Source of the DNA: Caballeronia sp. GAFFF1
GTDB lineage: Bacteria > Pseudomonadota > Gammaproteobacteria > Burkholderiales > Burkholderiaceae
NCBI RefSeq assembly: GCF_023630705.1
Contig: NZ_JALQEM010000037.1
Span: 186,001-250,000 of the forward strand
Length of the DNA: 64,000 nt
Direction: 5' to 3'
Below the pieces are notes generated by a model. That model made no database searches, was not told where the DNA came from, and saw only the letters and a program-made list of their open reading frames with translations. Positions 1 through 9,086 of this stretch are shown piece by piece. Position 1 is the first letter of the stretch. The number at the start of each line of letters is the position of its first letter. Made by a program: the position numbers and the translations under genes.

Positions 1-160
1 GTCCGCCCGCGTCCTGACATTCGGCGATTGGTCGCGTCGGACACTCAAACACTCGTAACACCCGATCGGCCGCTGTTATCCGTCGCTGGAGCGCTACCTT
101 CAGGGAATATTCGGGCCGCGGTGGTCTCCCTGGTACCGGTTTTCAGGCGACCCACGGAGT

Positions 161-194
161 CCGTCGGCCTAGAAGCGATGCCTCAGGCCGACGG
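161..194 (-). terminator. Hairpin spanning the porin stop codon
   Basis: The ten bases at 161-170 (CCGTCGGCCT) are the exact reverse complement of 185-194, with a 14-base loop. The porin stop codon at 169-171 lies in the stem. No U-run follows on the minus strand, so termination or 3' end stabilisation is only inferred. Confidence 0.3.
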
Positions 195-1350
195 TCGCCT
201 CGAGTTGGTTGCTCGTGGATGACGGTTCGGTGACGCCATTGATCCATGCGACGCCCAAGGGCGAATTGCCGCTCGGGCTTACCCGTTGCCACACGCCCTG
301 TATGTAGACATCGGTGCGCCTAGATAACCGGTAGTCGGCCATGGCGCTCACCTGATGCGAGTGAGGTATCCCCCCGGCGCCCCCATTTCCACCGGCCCGC
401 GTATAGGTGTACGCACCCGACAATTCGACCGCCGGCATCAGTGCATAGCGAAGATTGCCTTCGAAGTTCTGAAAAGTCCCGCTTAAGGAGTTCTGGAAGA
501 ACTGGGAGAACTTGCTGTGGGAGTACACGAAACCCGCTATAGCTGGGCCGAAGGCGTAGTTCACGCCAGCGCCAAAGGTCTTCTGACTGCTCGCCAGCAC
601 GCCTAGAGGCACGGCGGTCGGTGCGAGCGCGCCCTGTAAGGACGAGCCGGTTGTATCGGTGACTGCGCCATTCGGATTCAGCTGTGCCGGCGTGCGCGCG
701 GAACTGTTGAGTTGAAGGTAACCGGCGCCGAAGTTCCACGCCCCGGATGCATACGACATGCCGAAGCTATAGGCGCGATTATTTGTAAATCCACCTGCCT
801 GACTGGAAAAGCCGTACAGTGCGCCGAACTTAAAGCCCGCGAAATTCGGGCTCAGATACTTCACGGAGTTATTTATTTGAAACGAATCGTTCAGATTGTC
901 GTTGTCTAACGGGTGCGCGAAATGCCTCCCGCCGAACTCCGTCCCGGTCAATGAAAGTGGGGCAACGAAATCGACCATGCCGTCGGTTTGGCGGCCGATC
1001 GTCAGCGCGCCGTATTCGCGGCTCGACAAGCCCAAATAAGCCTGGAGGTTGAAGACGCGATTGCTCGACGCGAACTGCCCGCTGTTCAGATTGAAGCCGT
1101 TCTCCAAGTCGAAGATGGCCGTCAGTCCTCCGCCAACGGCTTCAGCTCCGCGCAGTCCCCAGCGGCTGTATTGCACCGCACCGCTCGTCATCTCCCAGTT
1201 GCTGTGTCCGCCGCCTGTCCCAGTGATTTGGTTGTTCGTGTAGGTCAGACCCGCGTCGATCAGCCCGTAGAGCGTAACACTGCTTTGCGCATACGCTCTA
1301 CCGGCCATTGTGGAGATCGCTACGGCACCGGCTATGACGATCTTGTTCAT
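169..1350 (-). CDS. Outer-membrane porin, Burkholderia OmpC-like family
   Basis: A 393-residue trimeric general porin that would let small hydrophilic solutes across the outer membrane. The N-terminus is a typical signal peptide (MNKIVIAG...AYA) with cleavage expected near residue 21, before QSSVTLYGLIDAGL, the standard mature start of neisserial/burkholderial porins. Alternating beta-strand sequence continues to a C-terminal phenylalanine (VGLRHRF), the signature for BAM-mediated insertion. Length is normal. It stands alone on the minus strand with a large gene-poor region upstream. A second, divergent copy of the family lies at 57972-59108. The substrate cannot be told from sequence. Confidence 0.95.
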   Translation of the reverse strand: MNKIVIAGAVAISTMAGRAYAQSSVTLYGLIDAGLTYTNNQITGTGGGHSNWEMTSGAVQYSRWGLRGAEAVGGGLTAIFDLENGFNLNSGQFASSNRVFNLQAYLGLSSREYGALTIGRQTDGMVDFVAPLSLTGTEFGGRHFAHPLDNDNLNDSFQINNSVKYLSPNFAGFKFGALYGFSSQAGGFTNNRAYSFGMSYASGAWNFGAGYLQLNSSARTPAQLNPNGAVTDTTGSSLQGALAPTAVPLGVLASSQKTFGAGVNYAFGPAIAGFVYSHSKFSQFFQNSLSGTFQNFEGNLRYALMPAVELSGAYTYTRAGGNGGAGGIPHSHQVSAMADYRLSRRTDVYIQGVWQRVSPSGNSPLGVAWINGVTEPSSTSNQLEATVGLRHRF

Positions 1351-1935
1351 TCGCCTGCTCCAGCCACGACTGCGGTATTTGCGTCTCTAGGAATGCCGAT
1401 CCACACTGCTACCACGACAAGACGAGCGTGAAGTAGATGCCCCGCGTCATAATCAAAACACGTAGGGCCTAGAGGTTCATAAGCGTCTCGCCTAAACGTG
1501 GGCAATTCTTTGAGATCGCGCTCTAATTTTATAGACGTCACCCCGTAGTCCCGCAAGCGCGCGCTCGACTGATATAGATTGCTTGTGCGACACAGCACTA
1601 CCAAACCGTTTAAGTTGCTAACTAATACACACCGCTTAGAGCCCTCCGGTTTCTGATGTCACCGAATGCCTTGAACGACCACGCGCGAACGTTGGCCTCC
1701 ATCACGGCTGCATGAGATGCGCACAACGTTAGTTGACGTTCCGACCGACGAGGTATATTGGGACTTTTATAACCCTCGATTTGTGAAGCGAAAATCGCAT
1801 CACCAGGATCCGGCCTTGAATTGCCCGACGTCAGTCGGTAACCGTTTTTCGGTCCTACGGTGGCCTATGCACAATACCCATCAGACCGGTGCTGTCGCAT
1901 CTCTGCTGCAATAAGCTGCGAAGCAACAGCGCCTG
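1351..1935. other. Intergenic region upstream of the porin
   Basis: About 585 bases with no convincing gene. It must hold the porin promoter (minus strand) and any leader of the small ORF at 1936. No clear repeat, tRNA or operator was seen. Confidence 0.5.
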
Positions 1936-2232
1936 GTGTCATACCAAGAGTTTCACACTCTTTTCAACGATGAGCCTCTTACGCACCGGTACTCGACTCT
2001 GGAAGACGCCGTTGCACTGCTGGGGGACTGTGCCACTCTTGACTACGGGTGTCTCATGACGCTAGCTAACGGACTTCCGGGTGACGATTTTTTCAACCGG
2101 TATAAGCGTCATCATCCGCAGCAATTCGCAGCGGTGATGGGGTTTGGAGCGACGGGGCGGTCCGTGCTGAAGAGGCGTGTCATAGCAGAGGCCGAACGAG
2201 CCCGCGTTTTCGCTCACGCGGCTCTGCGATGA
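1936..2232 (+). CDS. Hypothetical protein, 98 aa
   Basis: An open frame of 98 residues beginning with GTG. I do not recognise the family. The composition is that of a small soluble, acidic-to-neutral, helical protein (segments such as TLEDAVALLGD and RVIAEAERARVFAHAAL), with no signal peptide or membrane segment. There is no obvious ribosome binding site at the GTG, so the start is uncertain. It ends four bases into the longer frame that carries the TetR remnant. It could be a Burkholderia orphan protein or a chance frame. Confidence 0.4.
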   Translation: MSYQEFHTLFNDEPLTHRYSTLEDAVALLGDCATLDYGCLMTLANGLPGDDFFNRYKRHHPQQFAAVMGFGATGRSVLKRRVIAEAERARVFAHAALR

Positions 2233-2288
2233 AGCGGGCGATCCTCCGCCGTGCCGATGCTACATTGAAGGAATCGGAGGCCATCCCG

Positions 2289-2500
2289 ATGAACGAGCCA
2301 GGGAGAAGAGACGCCGAGGGTACACGCAGGCGTATCCTTGACGCCGCAATAGAGCATTTCTCGACGTACGGACTGTCGGGGGCGCGCGTCGCTGCTATTG
2401 CAGCCGCCGCGCACACGAACGACCGAATGCTTCAGTACTATTTTGAAACAGCGGACGACTATGGACGGGGCATGTTCCGCCGGGCTTTCCGAGGCCCGAC
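2289..2500 (+). pseudogene. TetR-family regulator, N-terminal DNA-binding remnant
   Basis: From the ATG at 2289, with a good ribosome site (GGAGG at about 2276-2280), the frame encodes a TetR N-terminus. TRRRILDAAIEHFSTYG is helix 1, VAAIAAAAHTNDRMLQYYF is the helix-turn-helix. After about residue 65 the similarity stops and the ligand-binding domain (normally about 120 more residues) is missing. The frame has no stop and runs on through a linker of no recognised family into the transglutaminase that begins at 2712. This is therefore a truncated regulator or the N-terminus of a read-through fusion. Confidence 0.7.
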
Positions 2501-2711
2501 CCGGCATGCGGGTCGGGAAGCGGGTCGAATTGGACCGCGGTTAAAGCGTTCACTTCACGGACCGCAAGGCCGCTCAAGCCACATAGCGGTGATTATTTTT
2601 AAACGCGGGCGTGGGGCCCGGCATCGTGGGATCATCTCTGTGGCTGTTCGGGGCAACGCACTCGCAGATGCTGAACCCGGCCTCCGCAATCTTCCGAACT
2701 GGGATAAATCC

Positions 2712-3515
2712 ATGAAACTTCGCGTCGGATACGAACTGTCGTACAGGTGCTCACAACCGACGCCCATGATGCTGATGCTGAACACGCACTTCTCGCATGC
2801 CAAAGATGTGGTTGAGGCAGATCTGCTCGTTACGGATCCGCCCGTGCCGATTAAGCAGTACCGCGATCTGTTCGGCAACCTGTGCAGCCGGATCGTCGCG
2901 CCCGCCGGACATGTTCAGTTGCGCACGACAGCGCTGCTGAATGTGCCGGATGAGATGGAGACACGGCCCGTTGACGGCGGGGGCCATCCGGTCGAGCAGT
3001 TGCCGGACGATACGCTCGTTTTCTTGCTGGGCAGCCGCTATTGCGAAACGGATCTGCTGGTCGAAGTCGCGTGGAAGATTTTCGGGCAGTGCGCGCCGGG
3101 CCGCGAGACCGTCTTGGCAATCTGCGACTTCGTCCACCGCCATATTGCATTTGATTACCAGCACGCGCGGCCGACCAAAACCGCGGTGGATGGTTACCGC
3201 GAACGCAAGGGTGTCTGCCGGGACTTCGCGCATCTGGGCGTCGCGCTATGCCGGGCAATGAATATTCCGGCGCGCTACTGCGCCGGTTATATAAGCGACG
3301 TAGGCTTGCCCCCGGCCGCAGCGCCGATGGACTTCGCGGGATGGTTCCAGGCCTACGTAGGGGGTAGCTGGCAGACCTTCGACCCGCGCAACAACGCACC
3401 GCGCATCGGGCGCGTTTTGATGGCATACGGCCGCGACGCCGCCGACGTTGCAATAAGCAATGCGTTTGGACCCGCCGTGCTAACCCACTTCGAGGTGCAC
3501 TGCGACCAAGAGTGA
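2712..3515 (+). CDS. Transglutaminase-like protein, 267 aa
   Basis: Member of the bacterial transglutaminase-like superfamily (papain-like cysteine fold), usually with a short beta-rich N-terminal region as here. The nucleophile region is GVCRDFAHL with Cys169, followed by the core RAMNIPARYCAGY. The expected Asp is in TFDPRNNAPRIGR (about residue 224). At the position where many members carry the catalytic His (DFHAW), this protein has MDFAGWF, i.e. Ala209, so classical triad chemistry is uncertain. The ATG at 2712 has GGGA upstream and fits family length. The same frame is open upstream through the TetR remnant, so translation from 2289 would give a fusion of about 408 residues. Confidence 0.85.
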   Translation: MKLRVGYELSYRCSQPTPMMLMLNTHFSHAKDVVEADLLVTDPPVPIKQYRDLFGNLCSRIVAPAGHVQLRTTALLNVPDEMETRPVDGGGHPVEQLPDDTLVFLLGSRYCETDLLVEVAWKIFGQCAPGRETVLAICDFVHRHIAFDYQHARPTKTAVDGYRERKGVCRDFAHLGVALCRAMNIPARYCAGYISDVGLPPAAAPMDFAGWFQAYVGGSWQTFDPRNNAPRIGRVLMAYGRDAADVAISNAFGPAVLTHFEVHCDQE

Positions 3516-3996
3516 CCGGGCTACAACGGTGCCGATGCCTGACCTGTCCGTTGCGGCCTGACGGAACTGGACCGTCACGGGGTCCGGTTATGATCTTAAA
3601 CATCAAGGAGGACGACCCGTTATGCATGGCAAGGGCGCTAGGCTGCGAACCTCGCCGAAGCGTCAGTGACCTCGCAATGCAACTAGGCGGTGGCTTACGA
3701 CTGGTGCCAGCGGCGATCTCGACGAAGCGCTCAAGCGTTGAGAGGCCGAAATGGGTGCGTGCCCTGCAGGAAGAGCATTGGCACTGAGACGTCCGCCAGG
3801 TGCCGTGCCCGCTCCACGCCGGGCGCGCCGCCGGGCAGCGAAAGAACCCGACGAAGGAGAGGCCCCGCAGGCCGTCAAGCGGGGGAATGGCTTAGGCCCG
3901 GAATGTCATGCGGCGACCGAATGATCTGCCTTCCGAGAAGAGCGGCACGGGTGCTCTTTTCCGCGTACAGTAGACGATCTATCCCTGGAGATCGAT
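3516..3996. other. Intergenic region, no recognised gene
   Basis: About 480 bases. Overlapping short frames exist on both strands but none has recognisable domains or a good ribosome site. Nothing further is supported. Confidence 0.5.
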
Positions 3997-4194
3997 ATGG
4001 CAACAGAGGAAAACGTAGTCGCTGTCTTCGAACAGTTCAATGCCGAGGGAAGAGATTACGTCACCCTCAACGACGCTTGTAATGCACTTGCGCAATGGCT
4101 GGCGTCAGCATGGGACCGCCTAGAGGAAGGCGATGCCCAGCTTCTGATGGCCGTAGGCGCAACGTTGTGGCGAGAGGGGTTCTCGCAAAGATAG
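3997..4194 (+). CDS. Small hypothetical protein, 65 aa
   Basis: A 65-residue frame starting at ATG with GGAG about 12 bases upstream. Sequence such as ENVVAVFEQFNAEG and WDRLEEGDAQLLMAVGATLWREG predicts a small all-helical soluble protein. I do not recognise a family. It is free-standing, with the next small ORF about 210 bases downstream on the same strand. Confidence 0.5.
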   Translation: MATEENVVAVFEQFNAEGRDYVTLNDACNALAQWLASAWDRLEEGDAQLLMAVGATLWREGFSQR

Positions 4195-4403
4195 TCGGCC
4201 TGCACCTGAGGGAGTGGCCGGCGCCGAAAGCGGCCTGTAACGCAACGCTGGCCGACATCGCCCGCACGTCCGATCCGACTGTGCGGCCGGTTCACCTGCG
4301 CCCATTCGGAAGCCGGTCCTGTTGGGCGTTTCAACGACTAGCGCCTCGACAGTTTCCTATTCAAACGGCACATGCTAGCGTTTGTTGCCAAGCGGGAGAT
4401 TTC

Positions 4404-4640
4404 ATGAACCGGATGATTAAGTACCGGGGTTTCGAGATCCATGTCGAGTTAGCTCCTTCTGCGGAGGACGTGTTCGAAGTGACGGTTCAGATCAAAGGCG
4501 CCGAAAATGTGAACGTACTAGGCGCACGAGCGGACCGGGTAAAGTTACGTAACGGCCCGTTTACCGAGCGATGGGCGTATCTTGTTGGCGAAGTTGCCGG
4601 ACAGGCTGCAGTTGACGTCCTGCTGGGTCCTTCCGAATGA
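4404..4640 (+). CDS. Small conserved-type hypothetical protein, 78 aa
   Basis: The ATG at 4404 is preceded by GGGAGA, a good ribosome site, and the longer upstream frame looks non-coding, so this start was chosen. The product begins MNRMIKYRGFEIHVEL and alternates polar and beta-like segments. Its pattern (E-x-HV, F-x-x-TV-x-I, AR-x-D, then a T and A/G pattern) resembles the protein encoded at 7392-7610, suggesting a small paralogous family. Function unknown. Confidence 0.6.
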   Translation: MNRMIKYRGFEIHVELAPSAEDVFEVTVQIKGAENVNVLGARADRVKLRNGPFTERWAYLVGEVAGQAAVDVLLGPSE

Positions 4641-5837
4641 CATCATGCTTGTCGCCGCCCATCCAAGGCGCTGCAGCCGCAAAACAGCCAACAGTTGGCG
4701 TCAGCGTTGCAGTACTGCCCTTGCGCTGGACTACGCGATGCCCGAGTCCGCGTGACCGGTCCGTCGGCCTGCACCGACTGGGGATTGTCAGCTCGATCGA
4801 ATCATGTTTCATTCTGGGTTGGCGTGCGCCCGACCCAAGATCGTCCGAGGCTTCAATTCTGTCCGTCGGGCGTTTACGCGGAAACGTCCAATCTCTGGTG
4901 GGCTAGCGCTCCAAGAAACCAGCCGGTCAAGGCGACGCCTTCGCTCGCGCAAAGTCGCTTTGCAATAGGAAGGCAGCTGGATGGCTATGCAGTTTGCTGG
5001 TTGCCGCTCAACGCTTCGAAGGAACGCATATGCTGACCTCAGTGGGTTTGAACGGTATTCGCCTTCGCCAGCGCTACGTTTCTCCTCGTAAGGGCTTAGC
5101 ATGCGTACACTGTGTCCGCACCGGTGGAGGGAGGTGTTCTAGCTTTGCCTTTCGCTCGATCGAGCGGCATGGGATGACGCGGGGACTTAAGTTTCTCCGG
5201 CGGCGCCCTGATTCCTGTGGCATACCCGCTGAGAGCGCGACGCCGGACTTGCACGTCCCCCGGCCGTTGCACGCCAAGCTGGACCCGTCTACCTAGGTGG
5301 CGATGACGGCTGCGCGCCTGGCTGTTCGCTTGACGAGTGCGACTTGGCCGCGAATTGGGCATGTGACGCATGCTGCAGAAGCAGCCCGATTCTCAACTTG
5401 CGCGGGCTGACCAAGGCCGCCGCTCCTTTTCGGCCGCCGAGCGGCAGCGGCACGCCGCGTTGCTGTAATAGACGACGCGGTGTGGTGCCGTGCGATGCGG
5501 TCGGCTGCAGCAAGGGCATGCAGCGTTACCGCGGGCCAGTATGGGGCGACGGGAAGCCGGACCAGAGCCACCGTTGATCGGTGATCGCCAAGGGCCAATT
5601 CCGCCGACCGCCATCTACCGGCCCTGAGCAAAGGAGTCGTGCACACAAAGAGAGCTATCGGAGCTTCGGTTATTTGCGGAATTGCCCGTCGGCGCGTGCG
5701 TTCGCGAGTCTCAAGGCCATTCCGGGAACCTCCGTGCGTACAGAAACGTTCCAGTTCGCTGCTAGCCAGGAGAGAGGAAGCTGGCTAAACGCTCCCTGGA
5801 TTCACAGGATGCGCTGAAAGTCAGCTGAAGTGTCCAA
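4641..5837. other. Gene-poor region of about 1.2 kb
   Basis: Several frames are open here on both strands, but they overlap one another, are rich in Arg/Ser/Pro as expected for random GC-rich DNA, and show no domain. I see no promoter pair, repeat or RNA gene that I can support. Confidence 0.5.
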
Positions 5838-6047
5838 ATGGACAGTCACCCAACATCTTCCCTGGAAACCATCAGGAAACAGATAGCCACGCAAGAAGCG
5901 CAGATTGCAGCGCTTCACCTGTCGATTGCAAACCGGCCGGTATCTTTCGAAGACTTGCTAAGGGTCTCCAATCTGCTTGGGCTGATGGTCGACGAGTTGG
6001 ACCGATGGAAAACGCTCGAGCAGTTGGTCCACAGTTCCATGCCATGA
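5838..6047 (+). CDS. Small helical hypothetical protein, 69 aa
   Basis: A 69-residue frame beginning at ATG 5838. LETIRKQIATQEAQIAALHLSI and DLLRVSNLLGLMVDELDRW have heptad-like spacing and predict a short two-helix or coiled-coil protein. No signal peptide. The ribosome site is weak (GAAGTG). Family not recognised. Confidence 0.4.
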   Translation: MDSHPTSSLETIRKQIATQEAQIAALHLSIANRPVSFEDLLRVSNLLGLMVDELDRWKTLEQLVHSSMP

Positions 6048-6279
6048 AGACGTCGCGCCTTCATGAAAGCGGGCGCAATTACGTGCTCCTTTAGGGCCCT
6101 GCAGACAGTCTCGCCGAGCTTCGCTGCGGGGATCTCTAGCTGATGTGCTCCTATCGACTACCATCGGAATGAACGCGAAAGTCGTCCTTTATCGAGTCCG
6201 ATAACATGCGCCAGCCGACTCATGAAGTCGCGCTGTAAGAGGACCAATTACTCTTTAGCTACACCAATGACTGTGAGGG

Positions 6280-6729
6280 TCACGGGCGACCGAAATAAGC
6301 GTCGAGAAGCTCCGCCACCCGCCATACCGAACAGGGCCGCCGTACGTGTCCATCGAAGCCCACCTCTCTGAGGGTTGGCAAGCAATCCAGTGGATACAGG
6401 TTGCTCATAGCAATAATAACCAGCCGGCTCGTCGGATCACTTTCGCGCATTTTTCGAACGAGGTCATAGTCCGCGGGCGCGTCAAGACGCGTATCTAGCA
6501 AAAGTGCATCGGGACGCCAACTTTTCAGATAACGACATAGCTCACTGGGACTCGTCGCGTGAATGGCCTGGTAGCTCTTGCGTCTCAACAACAGCGATAT
6601 GGAAGAACCGATCACTTCATCGGCATGGCCAATGAGAATGCGGCAACTCGCCGTGACGGTTTGCCCTCTTGCGCCAACCCGCCAGAACGCGCACTCTTGC
6701 TCATCGTCCAACGGTACACGACGTGTCAT
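6280..6729 (-). CDS. Stand-alone receiver-domain protein
   Basis: 149 residues. After about 28 N-terminal residues comes a CheY-like receiver fold: ILIGHADE (acidic pocket, weaker than the usual DD), DALLLDTRLD with the phospho-acceptor Asp79, VIIAMSN, and VRRPCSVWRVAELLDAYF. The invariant Lys of receivers is replaced by Arg131 in the RRP motif, so phosphorylation switching may be altered. There is no output domain. A GGGAG ribosome site precedes the ATG at 6729. No kinase lies next to it; the nearest is the HWE-kinase operon at 9-12.6 kb. It may act in phosphotransfer or as an atypical response regulator. Confidence 0.75.
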   Translation of the reverse strand: MTRRVPLDDEQECAFWRVGARGQTVTASCRILIGHADEVIGSSISLLLRRKSYQAIHATSPSELCRYLKSWRPDALLLDTRLDAPADYDLVRKMRESDPTSRLVIIAMSNLYPLDCLPTLREVGFDGHVRRPCSVWRVAELLDAYFGRP

Positions 6730-7019
6730 AGCGCTCCCGCTAGTCAGCTATTGAATCCGGCAATTGGCGCCTCGTCATTGTCGCTCTTGGTTGGCATGGT
6801 CGAATCCCGCCCGAGTCCGCCTAACTCCGACACCAACAGGCGTCTCGTCCACGTTCTGTTTAATTCGTACACACCCTATGTGAAAGTCCTCCGCGCAAAC
6901 GTTAAACTTTAAGAAATCGTCGGAACGCAAGGATAGTCAACCGATCAGACTCCGGACCATATACCCGTTCTCTCGTACGCCAACCTCGCCCTTGATCTGG
7001 GGCATTGACGTACTTCCGC

Positions 7020-7044
7020 GACCCGCTTCGGCGGGTTCTTTTTT
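7020..7044 (+). terminator. Rho-independent terminator without an upstream gene
   Basis: ACCCGC-TTCG-GCGGGT followed by TCTTTTTT is a classic UUCG-loop terminator on the plus strand. No coding gene on that strand ends shortly before it, so it may terminate a small RNA starting somewhere in 6800-7000. Confidence 0.75.
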
Positions 7045-7212
7045 AGTCAAACCGAGGAGCGAGGTACCCGCCCGTTCGACATGGTCTCGCGTGCGCGCAC
7101 GAGCAAAGCCCGGGGGCGCCACGGACGAGTGGGCGCGTATCGAGCGATTACGGACGGCAGTGCTATCGGCGGCAGATACACGCGGAGAACCGCTGCCAAA
7201 AGACCGTTTCGG

Positions 7213-7244
7213 TTCGTCAAGGGACGGGCGTCGGACCCAGTGTC
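7213..7244 (+). repeat. Copy A of a 32-base segment with coding-like divergence
   Basis: Matches 15641-15672 at 28 of 32 bases. In the shared frame it reads FVKGRASDPVS here and FVKGRPSDPVS there. Three of the four differences fall in two synonymous codons plus part of one Ala/Pro change, which suggests it was selected as protein. No good start codon is seen just upstream here, so this copy may be a remnant. Confidence 0.5.
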
Positions 7245-7391
7245 GGCCGTCCTTAAGGTCGAGCTCTCGTGTGCGCAGCGCAGACATTCGAGACGTGCAT
7301 TTGTGCAGAAGGGTCCTAGCCCTGTGCTGCAAGCTGCCGACTGCACTTACCTCGATGTTGCAACGGTTGCGCCGCGCGGGTCAGCGCGAAG

Positions 7392-7610
7392 TCAACGTCT
7401 GAACAAACGACTGCGCCGACGGGCGTAGGCCGAACCGCGACTATAAGCGTCTGCTTCGGTCGCGAATCTAACTGCACTGTCGTGGCGAGCCTCGGTGACT
7501 TTGGGTCCGGTCAAATCTATGTCAACGACCGTGAAGGCGAAACCACCTGCCTGCAGGGGATGTACCGCAACGTGATACTCATGGTTTCCGACGCGAATCA
7601 AGCGGGGCAT
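7392..7610 (-). CDS. Small conserved-type hypothetical protein, 72 aa
   Basis: Start chosen at ATG 7610 (MPRLIRVGNHEYHV) because GGA lies about 8 bases upstream; an ATG four codons earlier is possible. The protein is beta-like at the N-terminus and Arg-rich at the C-terminus (YARRRSRLFRR). It shows distant similarity to the 78-residue protein at 4404-4640. Unknown function. Confidence 0.55.
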   Translation of the reverse strand: MPRLIRVGNHEYHVAVHPLQAGGFAFTVVDIDLTGPKVTEARHDSAVRFATEADAYSRGSAYARRRSRLFRR

Positions 7611-7622
7611 GACGCATTCCAT

Positions 7623-7989
7623 CGGTAGTCAGGCACAAGAACGTACCCATTGTGCGCGCATTATGGGTGAGCGAACGACGCCTAGACGACTCTCTGCTGT
7701 TTCAGGACCAAACGACTCGCGAGCCGCCACCTGTCAGCGAAAACGACTCGCGAGCATGCGGATTAGCGCCGGGAAGGCCGCACTCGGACGACGCCAATCC
7801 ATCAAGCAAACGCGCTGATTGCCATTGCTCACAGCGTCAAACCAGGATCCGCGCTCTATTCGTTGGTAAGCGCCGGTCGTAGCTGATGATTGCCTTCCTC
7901 AGCTACCTAAAGATAAAGCCGGTCACCGCGAAGCGAATAATGCGTGCTTTGCGTACGGCGCGAGCCTGGCAAAATGGGATGAAGCAACA
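7623..7989. other. Intergenic region, nothing recognised
   Basis: About 370 bases downstream of the CheB gene. Only short overlapping frames; no motif I can support. Confidence 0.5.
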
Positions 7990-9027
7990 TTAGTCAACAC
8001 TTTCGCTCGGTATCGACGCTGCCGATTCGATGGCCAACCGCCTGACCGCGTCGATAGCGATTTGCAGGGGGGCGATTCCCGCGCGAAACTCCGCCGCCCG
8101 CTGACTGCATACGGTCTCCGCTAGCGCAAGTTGTTCGTGGACAAGCAACAGCTTTTCTTCGAGGCGCCGAACAGACGACCACAGCGCATCCTCAGCGCCC
8201 GAGCGTTGCTGCTCTTCGAGCGACATCGCGGAGAACGCGTGACCTGTATGGCAGCGATACCTGAGTGGGTAACCTTCTCCAATGCGCCAAACGACGCCTC
8301 CGCATCCCGGACAGGTCATGCTAGTTCGATGGCCTAGCTTCTCAAGATCGGCAGGAGACGAATAGCCCGTCGTTGCGATCTTTAGTTCTAGCGCGGTGCG
8401 CTCCCTTTCGTCCATGTTGAAGCCCTGCGAAGAGGAGTCTGTCAACGCGTTGACGATGGCTGCACCTATGTCCTCGACCGGGGCGACCACGTCCGGCGGA
8501 ACCGCATCAAGGGCAGCGCGCGGCATATCGGGCGCAGCACACGTCAAGGGATCCTGAATGATGGTATAGCCACCGCAGGCGTGGATTGCTTTCATTCCCG
8601 CCGCACCATCATCGAGCTTGCCCGTCAAGACGACGCCGATCGCCCGGTGGCCATAGTTGACAGCAGCCGAGCGAAACAGGGGGTCTGCCGCCGGGCGCGT
8701 GAAGTTTTCCTTAGGGCCCGCGGACAGCACAATGGTATCGCCTCCAATCAATATGTGCTTGTCGGGCGGAGCCACGTATACCCTTCCTTTTCGAATCGGT
8801 TCGCCGTCCCGGGCGTGTGCGACTGGAAGGGATCCACTAGCCTCCAGGAGTTGGGGAAGCTGGCTTGGCCAACTCCCGATGTGCATTACGATAAAGATGC
8901 TCGCCGGCAATTCAGCAGGCAGTGCAGCGACAACGGTCCTGAGGGCCTGAAGGCCACCCATGGACGCAGCGACGACCACAACATCCCTCTCTTTGACCGC
9001 GTTCCTCACGTAGCTTCCTCCACGCAT
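7990..9027 (-). CDS. CheB-type protein-glutamate methylesterase with C-terminal zinc ribbon
   Basis: 345 residues, lacking the receiver domain of classical CheB. The esterase core shows the serine hydrolase triad: Ser22 in AASMGG, His49 in VMHIG and Asp140 in GKLDDGAAGM. After about residue 205 comes an extra domain with a CPGC...CHTGH cluster (Cys239, Cys242, Cys259, His263), probably zinc-binding, then a helical tail. In the family such proteins demethylate or deamidate receptor Glu residues, but here partners are unknown. It is the last gene of the operon with the receiver (59-base gap) and the CheB/CheR kinase, suggesting a non-flagellar signalling pathway. Confidence 0.9.
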   Translation of the reverse strand: MRGGSYVRNAVKERDVVVVAASMGGLQALRTVVAALPAELPASIFIVMHIGSWPSQLPQLLEASGSLPVAHARDGEPIRKGRVYVAPPDKHILIGGDTIVLSAGPKENFTRPAADPLFRSAAVNYGHRAIGVVLTGKLDDGAAGMKAIHACGGYTIIQDPLTCAAPDMPRAALDAVPPDVVAPVEDIGAAIVNALTDSSSQGFNMDERERTALELKIATTGYSSPADLEKLGHRTSMTCPGCGGVVWRIGEGYPLRYRCHTGHAFSAMSLEEQQRSGAEDALWSSVRRLEEKLLLVHEQLALAETVCSQRAAEFRAGIAPLQIAIDAVRRLAIESAASIPSESVD

Positions 9028-9086
9028 AAACCAGATCGAGCGTTACCCACCGGCTTCAGGGCCGGACTCGCCCCAGGACGATACCC

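Larger units (their letters stand above)
6730..7391. other. Intergenic region with a terminator and a peptide-like segment
   Basis: About 660 bases with no full-length gene. It contains the plus-strand intrinsic terminator at 7020-7044 and the segment at 7213-7244 that recurs at 15641-15672. Confidence 0.5.

Noticed and set aside
4641..5837. Overlapping frames of 60-120 codons on both strands
   Set aside because: No domains, conflicting frames, low-information composition.
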